Source of the DNA: Caldilineaceae bacterium | Lineage (GTDB): Bacteria > Chloroflexota > Anaerolineae > Caldilineales > Caldilineaceae | DNA length: 10,322 nt | Assembly: GCA_028819675.1 (NCBI GenBank) | Contig: JAPPKT010000046.1 | Location: 1-10,322, forward strand | Direction: 5' to 3' | Shown: positions 1 to 7,111 of the stretch, piece by piece | Position numbering within the stretch: the stretch's first letter is position 1 | Layout of the letters: the number at the start of each line of letters is the position of its first letter | Translations under genes and position numbers: made by a program | Notes under the pieces: model-generated | Told to the model about the DNA's origin: nothing | The model's input: only the letters and a program-made list of their open reading frames with translations | Database searches by the model: none

Positions 1-90
1 CCTTTTTTCGCCAAACCCCCCTTTTTCCCCCCCGGGGGGGGGGGGGGGGGTTTTTTCGGCGGGGGGGGGGGGGGGGCGCGCCCCCCCCCC
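1..90. other. Low-complexity homopolymer tract at contig end, probable artefact
   Basis: The segment is almost wholly homopolymer runs: C at 27-33, 17 G at 34-50, T at 51-56, 16 G at 61-76 and C at 81-90, joined by short GC-only pieces. Normal-looking sequence starts at about 91. Long poly-G next to poly-C and poly-T at a contig edge is typical of low-quality read ends (for example no-signal G calls in two-colour sequencing) and does not resemble a telomere, origin or coding DNA. I would not interpret biology here. Confidence 0.85.
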
Positions 91-380
91 ACATGGGAGG
101 GCCTAATAGGCCCGACCGCCCAGAAAAGAGGTAGTCAGTAGTCAGAGCCGGTGCTTATTCTGGCGGAAACTGGAATGGGAACTGACCGTGGCTTGGTTGC
201 TTCCAGAGGTATGCGACTGTTCGGCCCCATTTTGGAATGCACCCCTGTGCCAAGTTGGTCCGAACGAGGCGTGAAAGCGTTTCAGATACTGAACAGTTCT
301 CGAGAAGAAACCAGAGCAATGCCGAGGAATGCACAAGCGTCAGGTTGCACCCATGATGTGGGGTGGGGAGAGAAGGATAC

Positions 381-431
381 GGGCCCGGGCGCACTGTACA
401 CAACGAATGGGAACAGTGTCCTATCGGGCCC
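381..431. repeat. Large imperfect inverted repeat (RNA-hairpin potential)
   Basis: GGGCCCG at 381-387 is exactly complementary to CGGGCCC at 425-431. Inside it GG (388-389) can pair with CC (420-421), and GCACTGT (391-397) pairs with ACAGTGT (413-419) with one G-U pair. That leaves a 15-nt loop (398-412). About 16 base pairs form over 51 nt. Neither strand has a U tract after the stem, so it is not a standard intrinsic terminator. It lies 48 bases beyond the SIMPL stop codon on that gene's transcript, so it could be a 3'-end stabilising stem or part of an unrecognised RNA. Confidence 0.5.
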
Positions 432-449
432 GCACGAGTCTGTGTCAGC

Positions 450-468
450 AGCCAGGCGGCTGGCTTTT
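450..468 (+). terminator. Weak candidate terminator hairpin
   Basis: AGCCAG (450-455) and CTGGCT (460-465) form a 6-bp stem with a GCGG loop, and four T (465-468) follow on the plus strand before the sequence returns to GCC. The U tract is short. It would serve a plus-strand gene entering from the left, which is not visible. On the minus strand, downstream of the SIMPL stop, the same hairpin is followed by CTGAC and has no U tract. Confidence 0.25.
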
Positions 469-478
469 GCCGTCCGTC

Positions 479-1252
479 CTAGCGGAGTTCGTATGTGATT
501 TCCAACTGCATTGTCAGATTCAGTTCGCCTGGGCTGATAGGACCGGAGCCACCTCCCATCTCGGCTGCTGCCATCCTTGAGAAGTTCCCGCCGAAGAAGC
601 CTCCGCCCTGGCCAATTATCTCGCTGATTCCCATTACTTCGCCGACGTCTACGCCGATGAGCTGGGCCAAGTCTACTGCCTTGTCATAGGCGTCTGCGAC
701 CGCCTTTGCGCGGGCTTCTGACTCTACCGAAGCTGGATCCGCCAAGCTGAAATCTACTCCATAGATATTGTTCGCTCCGGCGTCGATCGCCGCATCCAGC
801 ACATCGCCGATGCTCTCCAGGTCCTGGATCGTGATGAAGACCGTATTGACTACTCGATAGCGAACCTCGTCCTCATTCAACATTCCGCCCGGCCCAAACC
901 GCTCGGCAAAGATGCTGAAGTGTCTGGTCTGAATATCCATCTCATTGATATTCTGTGACAGCAGGGCAGCCTGGACCTTTTCCATAATGGACCGGGCTGC
1001 AGCGCTGGCCTCTTTCACCGTAGGGCGTACTACCTCCACACCTATTGAAGCCGTGGCGATGTCAGGTTGGATGCTGACGGTGCCTTCCCCTACAACCGTG
1101 ACCGAATGGGTATGCGGGACGGCGAGCCTTTGCTCGCGGGCCATGGCCGAAGGCGCAGGTTGCGCTGTACTGACTACGAATACCGCAATCAGGATCAGGG
1201 ATGTCGTCGCTACCAGGCCAATGGCAGTATTTGCCGAGAATTTCGCTTTCAT
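479..1252 (-). CDS. SIMPL domain-containing (DUF541) exported protein
   Basis: A 257-residue protein of the SIMPL/DUF541 family, whose members are periplasmic or extracellular and mostly of unknown biochemical role (E. coli YggE is linked to oxidative-stress tolerance). Residues 10-29 form a hydrophobic signal or anchor segment after MKAKFS, and AQPAPSAMA (30-38) could hold a cleavage site. The family pattern is clear: VTVVGEGTVSIQPDIATASIGVE (51-73), alternating strands and helices through residue 200, and the closing strand LNLTMQLEITYEL (245-256). A Gly/Phe/Met-rich stretch at 212-236 is a low-complexity insertion before the last strand. I chose the ATG ending at 1252 over the upstream ATG at 1291 because AAGGGGAG (1261-1268, minus strand) sits 8 nt ahead of it and the signal segment then starts naturally. 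It is divergent from the ligase gene and appears monocistronic. Family assignment is firm; physiological role unknown. Confidence 0.9.
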   Translation of the reverse strand: MKAKFSANTAIGLVATTSLILIAVFVVSTAQPAPSAMAREQRLAVPHTHSVTVVGEGTVSIQPDIATASIGVEVVRPTVKEASAAARSIMEKVQAALLSQNINEMDIQTRHFSIFAERFGPGGMLNEDEVRYRVVNTVFITIQDLESIGDVLDAAIDAGANNIYGVDFSLADPASVESEARAKAVADAYDKAVDLAQLIGVDVGEVMGISEIIGQGGGFFGGNFSRMAAAEMGGGSGPISPGELNLTMQLEITYELR

Positions 1253-1397
1253 ATTGCAGTCTCCCCTTGAAACGCAAGTCATCCGTGCCACTACTGGAGA
1301 TCTCTGTACAACTACTATGACGACGCTACAGCTTAAAGAGTTTCATTCCTTTTGGCGTTGACTTCGCTGCTCCCGGTTCTACTGATTCTTGTGCGTG

Positions 1398-1413
1398 TGA
1401 TAGGATCGTCTCT
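1398..1413 (+). promoter_or_regulatory. Putative extended -10 promoter of the ligase/polymerase gene
   Basis: TGATAGGAT at 1398-1406 reads as an extended -10 (TG, one base, then TAGGAT). Transcription would start near 1413, only about four bases before the ATG at 1417. I see no good -35 at 17-18 bp (TTCTAC at 1377-1382 is poor) and no Shine-Dalgarno sequence before the ATG, so a near-leaderless transcript is plausible. The same 11-mer, TGTGATAGGAT, recurs ahead of the purH riboswitch at 6944-6954, which supports a real promoter. A separate TTGACT at 1358-1363 has no good -10 partner. Confidence 0.45.
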
Positions 1414-1416
1414 ATC

Positions 1417-3690
1417 ATGCCTGCTCGACTTTCAGCGTCGCCAAGTTACCTGTTTGTTTCGGTCCTGCTTTTTCTTTTGGCGGCGGGGTGGCTGGCTACT
1501 ACTGGTGATGAGGCCGGTAGTCCGGCCGCAGCAACAGTTGCAAATCGGTTAGACAACGGCGCAGTCGCATCGATGGACAGCCCAGTCTTTGCTTTCGAAC
1601 CGGGCTGGCACGTCTCTGTCGAAGGGGCAGACACGACCGAGCCGGACGAGCCATGGACGCAGCCGTCGGGGCGGATGACCTTCGAATACAGTGGCCGAGA
1701 ACTCGCACTGCAGTTAGCCTTGGGAGACTATTGGGGCTACATTTTCGTGACGGTAGACGGACGTCCCGCCAACCGCCTGCCCACTCTTTGGGGAAATTCT
1801 GACAGTGGCGGCCAACCTGGCGGCTACCTGCCACTCTTTGCCCCGGAAAAGGAGACCGAGGCCGGTCCGGCTACTGAGTGGGTTGTCGTTCACCGGGCTT
1901 CCAACGACGGGCCTCACCAGGTGATAGTCGAAGTATGGCGCGGTTGGGGCCAGACCGTCCTGCGAGCCGTGGCTGTGGACGCGATGCCGGCTGTTTCCCG
2001 GCCAGAGTGGCCTGCCATCCTACTGGCCCTGATCGGAGGCTGGCTTGCCGTCGCCTGCGCCGGACCGATTCTCGAAAGGGTTATGGCGGCCAGACGGCTG
2101 TCAGGGGAAGGCGCCACTAATGCCGCACTCGCGCCGGAGGGCAGACGAGGTCGTGGGATAGCGCAGATTTGGGCACGCCGTTTCGCCCGGCTAATCACCT
2201 ATGTGCCATGGAAATACGCAATCGGCATGGCCGTTGCCGGTGTCGCGTTGATAGGAACTGGGATTGTCGCCCAGAACTGGGTACTCACCGACGCGGGGCT
2301 GGTCATGCTCGGCGTCGCGGGGCTGCGGCGACCGGTCCTATGGACCGGGGCACTCCTCTTTGGGCTTCCCTTCTACCTGCATCCCCTGCCTTTCCTGCCT
2401 GGTCGGGCGCTCAATCTGATCGAACTCGGAGTTTACGGCGGCTTGGGCCTCACAGTGGCGAGGCTTCTCATTTTGCAGGGCCGCCAACGGACATCGGGAC
2501 AGCAGCCAACTGCTCTTGACGCGCGCCACCGGATCTTCTTCCTGCTCGTTTCTTTCGCCCTCGTTGCCGCTTTTGCGGCTGAGCAGGAAGGTGTAGCGTT
2601 ACGCGAGTGGCGCACCCTCTTCCTCAGCGCCGGCCTCTTTGCGCTCTTGTTACACGAGACCTTGGGCAGAGACGACGACCCCGGTGCCGCTCGGACCTTT
2701 CTCGCGTTCTGCTGGTTGGCAGGCGGGGCGGTAGTCGCTACTGCCGGCCTCTGGCAGTACGTCACGGAGCAGAACATCATCCAGGCCGAGGGCGTCAACC
2801 GGATACGGGCTTTTTACGGTTCGCCCAATAATCTAGGCTTATACCTGGAGCGGACTGCGGCGATGGGTCTGGCTATGGGTATATTCGGGACGTTGAAGGC
2901 CGGGAACGAGAGAAACGGGGAAACTCCGACGCGGCTAGAGAGACTCCCCCTCCTGGGGTCCTGGAAGAGTGCACCGATGCCGGCACGCTGTGCGCTTCTC
3001 CTGACCATTCCTCAACTGTTGGCACTTCTCTTGACTTTCAGCAAAGGAGCGATCTTCCTTGGCCTGCCGGCGATGTTGCTGGCTCTGGCCATCGGGGGGA
3101 GGCGCCTTCTGGCCGCGCCGGGCCTGGGTCTGTCGAGGCGATGGGGTTGGGGCCTAGCCGCCGTGGCAGCGGCTATGGTTCTGGGGTTGATCCCATTCCT
3201 GGGCACGGAACGTTTTCGCAGCCTCCTGGACTTCCGTCCTGAGGGTACGGCTGGCATTCGCCTCAGTCTCTGGCGCAGCAGTGCGCAGATGGCCCTGGAT
3301 CATCTCTGGCTGGGGGTGGGTCCGGACAACTTTCTTTACAGCTATCGGAGCGGCTATATACTGCCGGCTGCCTGGCGAGATCCCAGCCTCAACCATCCCC
3401 ATAACGTCGTACTCGACTGGTGGACACGACTAGGTTTGCCTGGCCTCGCTCTGGCTGCGGCCTGGCTGTGGCTGGGGCTTCGCTCTCTTTGGAGGGCGGC
3501 AACATTTGATGCCATTGCCGTAGGGGGGTTGGGAGTCGTCGCGGCCGCGTTAGGACACGGGCTGATCGATGCATCGTATGCACTGCCGGATCTGCTTATC
3601 GTGTGGGTCTTTTTGCTGCATCTCTTCTCGCCGCGGGCAACGTCTGGTGCAGTGGCCCCTCCGGAGGAGCCGCAGCCAGCGTCGCGATAG
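1417..3690 (+). CDS. O-antigen ligase/polymerase family (Wzy_C) membrane protein with extracytoplasmic N-terminal domain
   Basis: A 757-residue polytopic membrane protein of the O-antigen ligase (WaaL/Wzy/bacterial PglL-like) family. Such proteins join or polymerise lipid-linked glycans at the outer face of the membrane. Residues 11-29 form a first membrane segment. Residues 31-195 are a non-membrane, Trp- and Gly-rich, probably beta-rich domain. After a second segment (198-216) and a basic cytoplasmic stretch (220-260), about ten hydrophobic segments follow. The Wzy_C signature lies at 525-676: FSKGA (541-545), RLSLWRSSAQMA (615-626), LGVGPDNF (632-639) and, in the external loop, NHPHNVVLDWWTRLGLPG (659-676) with the family's conserved His. 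Family members are usually about 400-500 residues, so the N-terminal domain is an extra. The product glycan cannot be told from sequence; ligase and polymerase are not separable here. A nucleotide-sugar epimerase lies 5 kb downstream, but no contiguous glycan cluster is visible. Confidence 0.88.
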   Translation: MPARLSASPSYLFVSVLLFLLAAGWLATTGDEAGSPAAATVANRLDNGAVASMDSPVFAFEPGWHVSVEGADTTEPDEPWTQPSGRMTFEYSGRELALQLALGDYWGYIFVTVDGRPANRLPTLWGNSDSGGQPGGYLPLFAPEKETEAGPATEWVVVHRASNDGPHQVIVEVWRGWGQTVLRAVAVDAMPAVSRPEWPAILLALIGGWLAVACAGPILERVMAARRLSGEGATNAALAPEGRRGRGIAQIWARRFARLITYVPWKYAIGMAVAGVALIGTGIVAQNWVLTDAGLVMLGVAGLRRPVLWTGALLFGLPFYLHPLPFLPGRALNLIELGVYGGLGLTVARLLILQGRQRTSGQQPTALDARHRIFFLLVSFALVAAFAAEQEGVALREWRTLFLSAGLFALLLHETLGRDDDPGAARTFLAFCWLAGGAVVATAGLWQYVTEQNIIQAEGVNRIRAFYGSPNNLGLYLERTAAMGLAMGIFGTLKAGNERNGETPTRLERLPLLGSWKSAPMPARCALLLTIPQLLALLLTFSKGAIFLGLPAMLLALAIGGRRLLAAPGLGLSRRWGWGLAAVAAAMVLGLIPFLGTERFRSLLDFRPEGTAGIRLSLWRSSAQMALDHLWLGVGPDNFLYSYRSGYILPAAWRDPSLNHPHNVVLDWWTRLGLPGLALAAAWLWLGLRSLWRAATFDAIAVGGLGVVAAALGHGLIDASYALPDLLIVWVFLLHLFSPRATSGAVAPPEEPQPASR

Positions 3691-3736
3691 CTTTTGCTGT
3701 ATTCCACTGCGCTTCTGACTGGTGAAAGGGGTTGAC

Positions 3737-4642
3737 TTACAGCGTCCGCAGACGGCTCAGGCTCCAGCGGTAGGTGTGGTTGTCGGGGATCTTGCAGTCG
3801 CTGAAACGAAAGCAGTAGAAGGAGTAATAGAGGTCAATTCGTTGCCAGCTATGTGCACCGTATTTTTCGGTTATCCGGCGGCGCAGAAACTTGAAGTCCG
3901 ACTCGGTTACAAAGTCATAGATTAGGCAGAAGTAGTAGGCACCAGCCAGATCCATCAGCGGATCACCGATCACTGTCAACGGGCTGAAGTCCACGACTGC
4001 CGTCAGGATTCCTCGGTCGTCGCACAGGACATTGCCGGGGAAGTAGTCGCCATGGACCAGGCACTTCTGCGGCTGTGGCGGTAAACTGCCGAGGTCTCGA
4101 AAGAACTCGTCCACGATGCGGTCAACATCGGCCAGGTCCTCGTGCAAATCGGTGTAGGAACGCGTCAGGGTTGCCTCGATGCGCGCCTGCAGGAAGCCGG
4201 GCCAGGTCTCCGCGGAAATCGCCTCCTGTGGGTTCAGGGGTTCGCCAAAAGGCAGGTTCGGCATATGAACAGCGTGCAAGGGAGGAAGGCCGTCCAAGAA
4301 GGATGCAAAAGCGCTGCGCCGTTCGCCAGGCGTCAGGCGGGGAAGGAGCTCTGCAAAGTCCTGGCCCGGAAGCCGCCTTTCGACATGATAGTGTATCTCC
4401 CCAACCGTGCCGTATTCGCAAATGAGGGGTACTGCGTAAGGAAATGAGAATCTTTGAAGCTGCTCCGAAAAGCGCTGCAACAGCGAAAGGTATCCTGGTT
4501 CCTGCTGTTCGTTGTGGATTTTCAGAACGCGCCCGCCGCCGATGTCGTACAGGGAGGAGGTCATTCCTCTCCCCACCAACGGGGCGCTTTCGACTTTCAG
4601 ATGGCGCAATACCCTGGCTAGCTTCTCATGATCGGTCATCAT
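3737..4642 (-). CDS. Aminoglycoside/choline-kinase-fold phosphotransferase (APH family)
   Basis: A 301-residue protein with the APH kinase fold, which transfers ATP phosphate to small hydroxylated substrates (aminoglycosides, choline, homoserine, sugars). The nucleotide-binding lobe has a glycine-containing loop, VGRGMTSSLYDI (23-34), and the likely ATP-binding Lys41 in VLKIH. The catalytic loop is HGDYFPGNVL (197-206) with Asp199 and Asn204, and the metal-binding segment is VVDFS (216-220) followed by IGDPLMDLA (225-233). All expected catalytic residues are present. It is the last gene of the gnd-tlpA operon: its ATG (4642-4640) overlaps the TGA of tlpA (4641-4639) in an ATGA arrangement, which decides the start; a second ATG follows directly. 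The substrate is unknown. With this context a metabolic or sugar kinase is at least as likely as antibiotic resistance, and the family name should not be read as a resistance call. No terminator is evident in the 46 bases separating it from the convergent ligase gene. Confidence 0.87.
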   Translation of the reverse strand: MMTDHEKLARVLRHLKVESAPLVGRGMTSSLYDIGGGRVLKIHNEQQEPGYLSLLQRFSEQLQRFSFPYAVPLICEYGTVGEIHYHVERRLPGQDFAELLPRLTPGERRSAFASFLDGLPPLHAVHMPNLPFGEPLNPQEAISAETWPGFLQARIEATLTRSYTDLHEDLADVDRIVDEFFRDLGSLPPQPQKCLVHGDYFPGNVLCDDRGILTAVVDFSPLTVIGDPLMDLAGAYYFCLIYDFVTESDFKFLRRRITEKYGAHSWQRIDLYYSFYCFRFSDCKIPDNHTYRWSLSRLRTL

Positions 4643-5316
4643 GGCAATATTTCAGCGATTTGCTCTGCCAGGATGACACTGTTCATCTCGCCCGACCATA
4701 CTCCGCGAATAGTACCTTCAGCGTCGATAAAGTAGGTGAGGGGCAGCCCCTGAACATTGTAGCGCTGTCCCACTTCAAGAGAGCGGTCCAGAACGATCTC
4801 GAGCTCTGAAGTGCGGTCGGACTGCCCGGCAGTGGAGCTTTCATTCCTCGCGGCCGGGCTGCCTACCTCGTTCAGAAAGCGAGTGACGGTGTCAGCGCTC
4901 TCCCCTTGATTTACCCCAATGAACAGGACGCAATCTGAGTCCTGGTCGAGGCCTCCTGAGTTCAGTTGGTCCTCCCCAACTGATTCGCTCGCCGCCATAC
5001 AGCCCCCGTGGCGCGCGGCGGCAGCCTGCAGGGCAGGAAACTCTCGACGGCAAGGACCGCACCAGGTGGCCCAGAAATTCAGGACGACCGGGCGCCCCTT
5101 GGCCGCAGAAAGGCTGAAAGGATTTCCTTCTACCCCAATCGGACTGAAACGGGGCAGCGTGAAGTCGGGGGCCGGGTGGTACAAGGCCGGCCGCGGGGTA
5201 TCGAAAGTCGATTCGACGATGGACGGGCGGCTTACCCAGATCCAGGCTGCGCCCAGCAGGAGTATGGAAGGGATGGCCACGTGCCAGCGGTTAACCAACT
5301 GTCGCTTCACTCCCAC
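4639..5316 (-). CDS. Membrane-anchored TlpA-like thiol-disulfide oxidoreductase
   Basis: A 225-residue thioredoxin-fold protein of the TlpA/ResA/AhpC-TSA type, expected to reduce or exchange disulfides outside the cytoplasmic membrane. One membrane segment at about 13-28 follows a basic start (signal anchor). The fold starts at APDFTL (49-54), the active site is FWATWCGPC (81-89; Cys86, Cys89) and the cis-proline is Pro192 in GLPLTYFID (190-198). Two insertions stand out: about 104-128 between the active-site helix and the next strand, flanked by extra cysteines Cys106 and Cys129, and a polar stretch at about 152-171. The start is GTG, either at 5316-5314 (10-nt overlap with gnd) or at 5310-5308, which gives a GTGA overlap with the gnd stop; the choice changes only two residues. 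It overlaps the downstream kinase gene by 4 nt. Fold and activity class are clear; the partner proteins are unknown. Confidence 0.9.
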   Translation of the reverse strand: MGVKRQLVNRWHVAIPSILLLGAAWIWVSRPSIVESTFDTPRPALYHPAPDFTLPRFSPIGVEGNPFSLSAAKGRPVVLNFWATWCGPCRREFPALQAAAARHGGCMAASESVGEDQLNSGGLDQDSDCVLFIGVNQGESADTVTRFLNEVGSPAARNESSTAGQSDRTSELEIVLDRSLEVGQRYNVQGLPLTYFIDAEGTIRGVWSGEMNSVILAEQIAEILP

Positions 5317-6734
5317 TCGCTGTGAAAGATGCCCTCTCGATCGGTGCGTTCGTAGGTATGGGCGCCGAAGAAGTCCCGTTGCGCTTGAATCAGGTTGGCT
5401 GGCAGCCGGGCGCTGCGGTAGCTGTCATAGTAGGCCAGGCTGGCGCTGAAGGCCGGTGTAGGGATGCCCCTGGCAACTGCCAGCTGGATTACCTTGCGCC
5501 ACGCGGGCAGCCTTTTGGTGACCGCTGCCCGAAAACCGTCGTCCAGCAGCAGGTTCGTCAATCCGGGATTTCGGTTGTAGGCATCGGTTATGCGGTTTAG
5601 GAAGCGGGCCCGAATGATGCAGCCGGCGCGCCAGATCGCCGCGATTTCACCCAGATTCAGCCCGTAATCGTACTCCTCACTTGCCTGGCGCAACAACGCC
5701 ATCCCCTGCGCGTAGGCGCTGATCTTGCTCGCGTACAAGGCGTCACGGGTGGCGTCGATCAGCTCCTGGCGACCGCCTTCATAGGGCTGCGGTTCAGGGC
5801 CCGGCAGCCGCGCGGATGCGGCGACGCGTTCCTCTTTGAGCGAGGAGATGATGCGGCCGGTTACGGCACTGTTGATGGTTGGAATCGGCGCGCCAACGTC
5901 CATGGCGTTCTGACTCGTCCATTTCCCCGTGCCCTTCTGTTGCGCTTTGTCAAGCACCATGTCAACCAGTGCGCAGCCGCTCTCCTCGTCCAGCCTGCGG
6001 AAGATCTTGCTCGTGATTTCGATCAGGAAGCTGTCCAACTCTCCTTCGTTCCACTCGGCGAATACATCTGCCAGTTCACCAGGACTCAGCCCGAGAACTT
6101 GCTGAAGTATGTCATACGCTTCTGCGATGAGCTGCATGTCCCCATATTCGATGCCATTGTGAACCATCTTGACATAGTGACCTGCGCCGCCGCGTCCTAT
6201 AAAGCTGACACAGGGTTCGCCGTCTTCCTCCGCCTTGGCGGATATGTCCCGCAGCATCGGTCCGACCGCTTCCCAACCATCTTCGGCGCCGCCGGGCATA
6301 ATCGAAGGGCCCCAGAGTGCGCCTTCCTCTCCTCCACTGACGCCGACACCCATATATACCAGTCCCTTGGCGGTCAGTTCGTGACTGCGCCGTTCCGTGT
6401 CCGGGAAATAGCTGTTGCCGCCGTCCATGACGATATCGCCTTCGTCCAGCATTGGCACAAGGGAGTCCAGCACCGCGTCGACGGGGCGGCCTGCCTGTAC
6501 CATCAAGAGGACGCGCCGAGGTCGCACGAGATTCGCCACCATTTCCTCCAGCGTCACCGCGGGGATCAGATTCTTGCCAGCGTGCTCAGCCGCGAAATCG
6601 GTCATTTTTGATGTGGTACGATTGTGAACAACGACATTGTAGCCGTTACGCTCGAGGTTAAGCACCAGATTCTGTCCCATCACGGCCAGGCCGGAAACGG
6701 CAATATCTCCGCGCGGGGCTGTGGCATCATGCAT
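5307..6734 (-). CDS. gnd: 6-phosphogluconate dehydrogenase (decarboxylating)
   Basis: A cytoplasmic enzyme of the oxidative pentose phosphate pathway: 6-phosphogluconate plus NADP+ to ribulose 5-phosphate, CO2 and NADPH. The 475 residues match the usual long (about 470) form. Visible signatures: Rossmann motif GLAVMGQNL (15-23), NRT (38-40) with the Arg typical of NADP preference, [10 protein letters not shown] (104-113), [19 protein letters not shown] (131-149), catalytic Lys189 with His192-Asn193 and Glu196 in [23 protein letters not shown] (371-382), and the C-terminal tail [12 protein letters not shown] (463-474) that closes the partner subunit's active site. The start is fixed by TAAGGAGA (6741-6748, minus strand), 6 nt ahead of the ATG. 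It heads an operon with the TlpA-like and APH-like genes, joined by overlaps. No zwf or pgl is in the window. Within the substrate loop ALWGP replaces the commoner ARYGP, which looks tolerable. Confidence 0.97.
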   Translation of the reverse strand: MHDATAPRGDIAVSGLAVMGQNLVLNLERNGYNVVVHNRTTSKMTDFAAEHAGKNLIPAVTLEEMVANLVRPRRVLLMVQAGRPVDAVLDSLVPMLDEGDIVMDGGNSYFPDTERRSHELTAKGLVYMGVGVSGGEEGALWGPSIMPGGAEDGWEAVGPMLRDISAKAEEDGEPCVSFIGRGGAGHYVKMVHNGIEYGDMQLIAEAYDILQQVLGLSPGELADVFAEWNEGELDSFLIEITSKIFRRLDEESGCALVDMVLDKAQQKGTGKWTSQNAMDVGAPIPTINSAVTGRIISSLKEERVAASARLPGPEPQPYEGGRQELIDATRDALYASKISAYAQGMALLRQASEEYDYGLNLGEIAAIWRAGCIIRARFLNRITDAYNRNPGLTNLLLDDGFRAAVTKRLPAWRKVIQLAVARGIPTPAFSASLAYYDSYRSARLPANLIQAQRDFFGAHTYERTDREGIFHSEWE

Positions 6735-6784
6735 TGGTTCTCTCCTTAAAGCAGTGCAGACAATTCATTCGCAAATTCCTGCAC

Positions 6785-6793
6785 AGTATAGCA
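6785..6793 (-). promoter_or_regulatory. Putative extended -10 promoter of the gnd-tlpA-kinase operon
   Basis: On the minus strand TGC-TATACT (6793-6785) is an extended -10 box with a good TATACT hexamer, about 50 bases ahead of the gnd ATG. Transcription would begin near 6778 and include the strong TAAGGAGA ribosome binding site at 6741-6748. I see no convincing -35 at 17-18 bp, which extended -10 promoters tolerate. This is a motif call only. Confidence 0.5.
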
Positions 6794-6924
6794 GACGGCA
6801 ATTGGATCAGTGCATTTTTTGGTGGTTCAGGAATGAGAGGCGACAGTTGTAGGCGGAGAGAGAAGGGTGCCCGGAAACTCCTGTCATCTGGCGTTAAGCC
6901 CCCGGTATCCAGGGCGGACGGCCT
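6794..6924. other. Spacer between divergent gnd and purH promoters
   Basis: This part of the 447-base gnd-purH intergenic region shows no supported gene. A frame open from 6867 runs into purH but its first ~105 codons have no family resemblance and cross the riboswitch. A small GGCC-TTT-GGCC inverted repeat starts near 6920. I see nothing else. Confidence 0.5.
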
Positions 6925-6961
6925 TTGGCCCGAGTGATTTCACTGTGATAGGATGGGGATC
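6925..6961 (+). promoter_or_regulatory. Putative promoter of the purH riboswitch leader
   Basis: TTGGCC (6925-6930), an 18-bp spacer, then extended -10 TGA-TAGGAT (6946-6954). Transcription would start near 6961, about 13 bases before the first riboswitch helix, exactly where such a promoter is needed. The 11-mer TGTGATAGGAT (6944-6954) is identical to the one ahead of the ligase gene at 1396-1406. Confidence 0.55.
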
Positions 6962-6973
6962 GAACAAGGACGA

Positions 6974-7111
6974 GCTCCTCAACTGGCGAACAGAAGGGTA
7001 CAGTTGCCGGCAAACCATCAACTGTTTGTCCCTTCAACTGGGTGGAGAGACACCACAAGGGAGAGGAGCGGGGATTTGTTTCCCTTTGTGCACAGTCGAT
7101 CGCCTGGGCTG
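6974..7111 (+). ncRNA. ZTP (pfl) riboswitch aptamer upstream of purH
   Basis: The ZTP/ZMP aptamer senses AICAR phosphates, which build up when 10-formyl-tetrahydrofolate is short, and typically switches genes on. P1 is GCTCCTC (6974-6980) pairing perfectly with GAGGAGC (7063-7069). The first junction is AACTGGCGAACA (6981-6992), the class signature. P2 is GTGG (7042-7045) / CCAC (7053-7056), followed by AAGGGAGAG into P1. After a linker with a small hairpin (7071-7084), P3 can form from CAGTC (7093-7097) and GGCTG (7107-7111), its loop holding CGCC (7101-7104). That CGCC can pair with GGCG (6985-6988) as the expected pseudoknot, and TGGGC (7105-7109) follows as in the consensus. Unusual: an extra hairpin, GAAGGG (6993-6998) / CCCTTC (7030-7035) with inner ACAGTTG (7000-7006) / CAACTGT (7019-7025), inserted before P2. 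Location ahead of purH fits the class. Consensus recalled from memory; no covariance model was run. Confidence 0.9.

Larger units (their letters stand above)
91..478. other. Intergenic stretch without a convincing gene
   Basis: About 390 bases between the artefactual edge and the SIMPL gene. Open frames exist on both strands (for example plus strand 151-498) but their translations are low-complexity, rich in R, S, G and C, lack a good ribosome binding site and match nothing I recognise. Visible structure: a tandem GTAGTCA duplication at 131-144, a 6-bp inverted repeat CTGGAA (170-175) / TTCCAG (201-206), the larger inverted repeat at 381-431 and a small hairpin at 450-465, the last two listed separately. 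It may be the 3' flank of a gene lost off the contig, or contain a structured RNA I cannot name. Confidence 0.5.

Noticed and set aside
1..90. Telomere-like or G-quadruplex function for the G/C runs
   Set aside because: No regular repeat unit, and the mix of pure homopolymers at a contig end points to artefact.
151..498. Plus-strand open frame of 115 codons at the left edge
   Set aside because: Composition does not look like a protein, no ribosome binding site, overlaps the 3' end of the SIMPL gene on the other strand, and no family resemblance.
1253..1291. Upstream ATG for the SIMPL gene (start at 1291)
   Set aside because: It would add 13 polar residues before the signal segment, and the strong AAGGGGAG site is placed for the ATG at 1252.
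1358..1386. TTGACT (1358-1363) as -35 of a sigma-70 promoter
   Set aside because: The hexamer 17 bp downstream, ACTGAT, is a poor -10; the extended -10 at 1398-1406 is better but is too far away to use it.
3737..4642. Reading the APH-fold gene as an antibiotic resistance determinant
   Set aside because: Catalytic motifs only place it in a broad kinase superfamily; it sits in a housekeeping operon with no mobile-element signs, so resistance is not supported.
5940..6611. Plus-strand 223-codon open frame opposite gnd
   Set aside because: Antisense shadow of gnd, whose conserved motifs account for the region completely.
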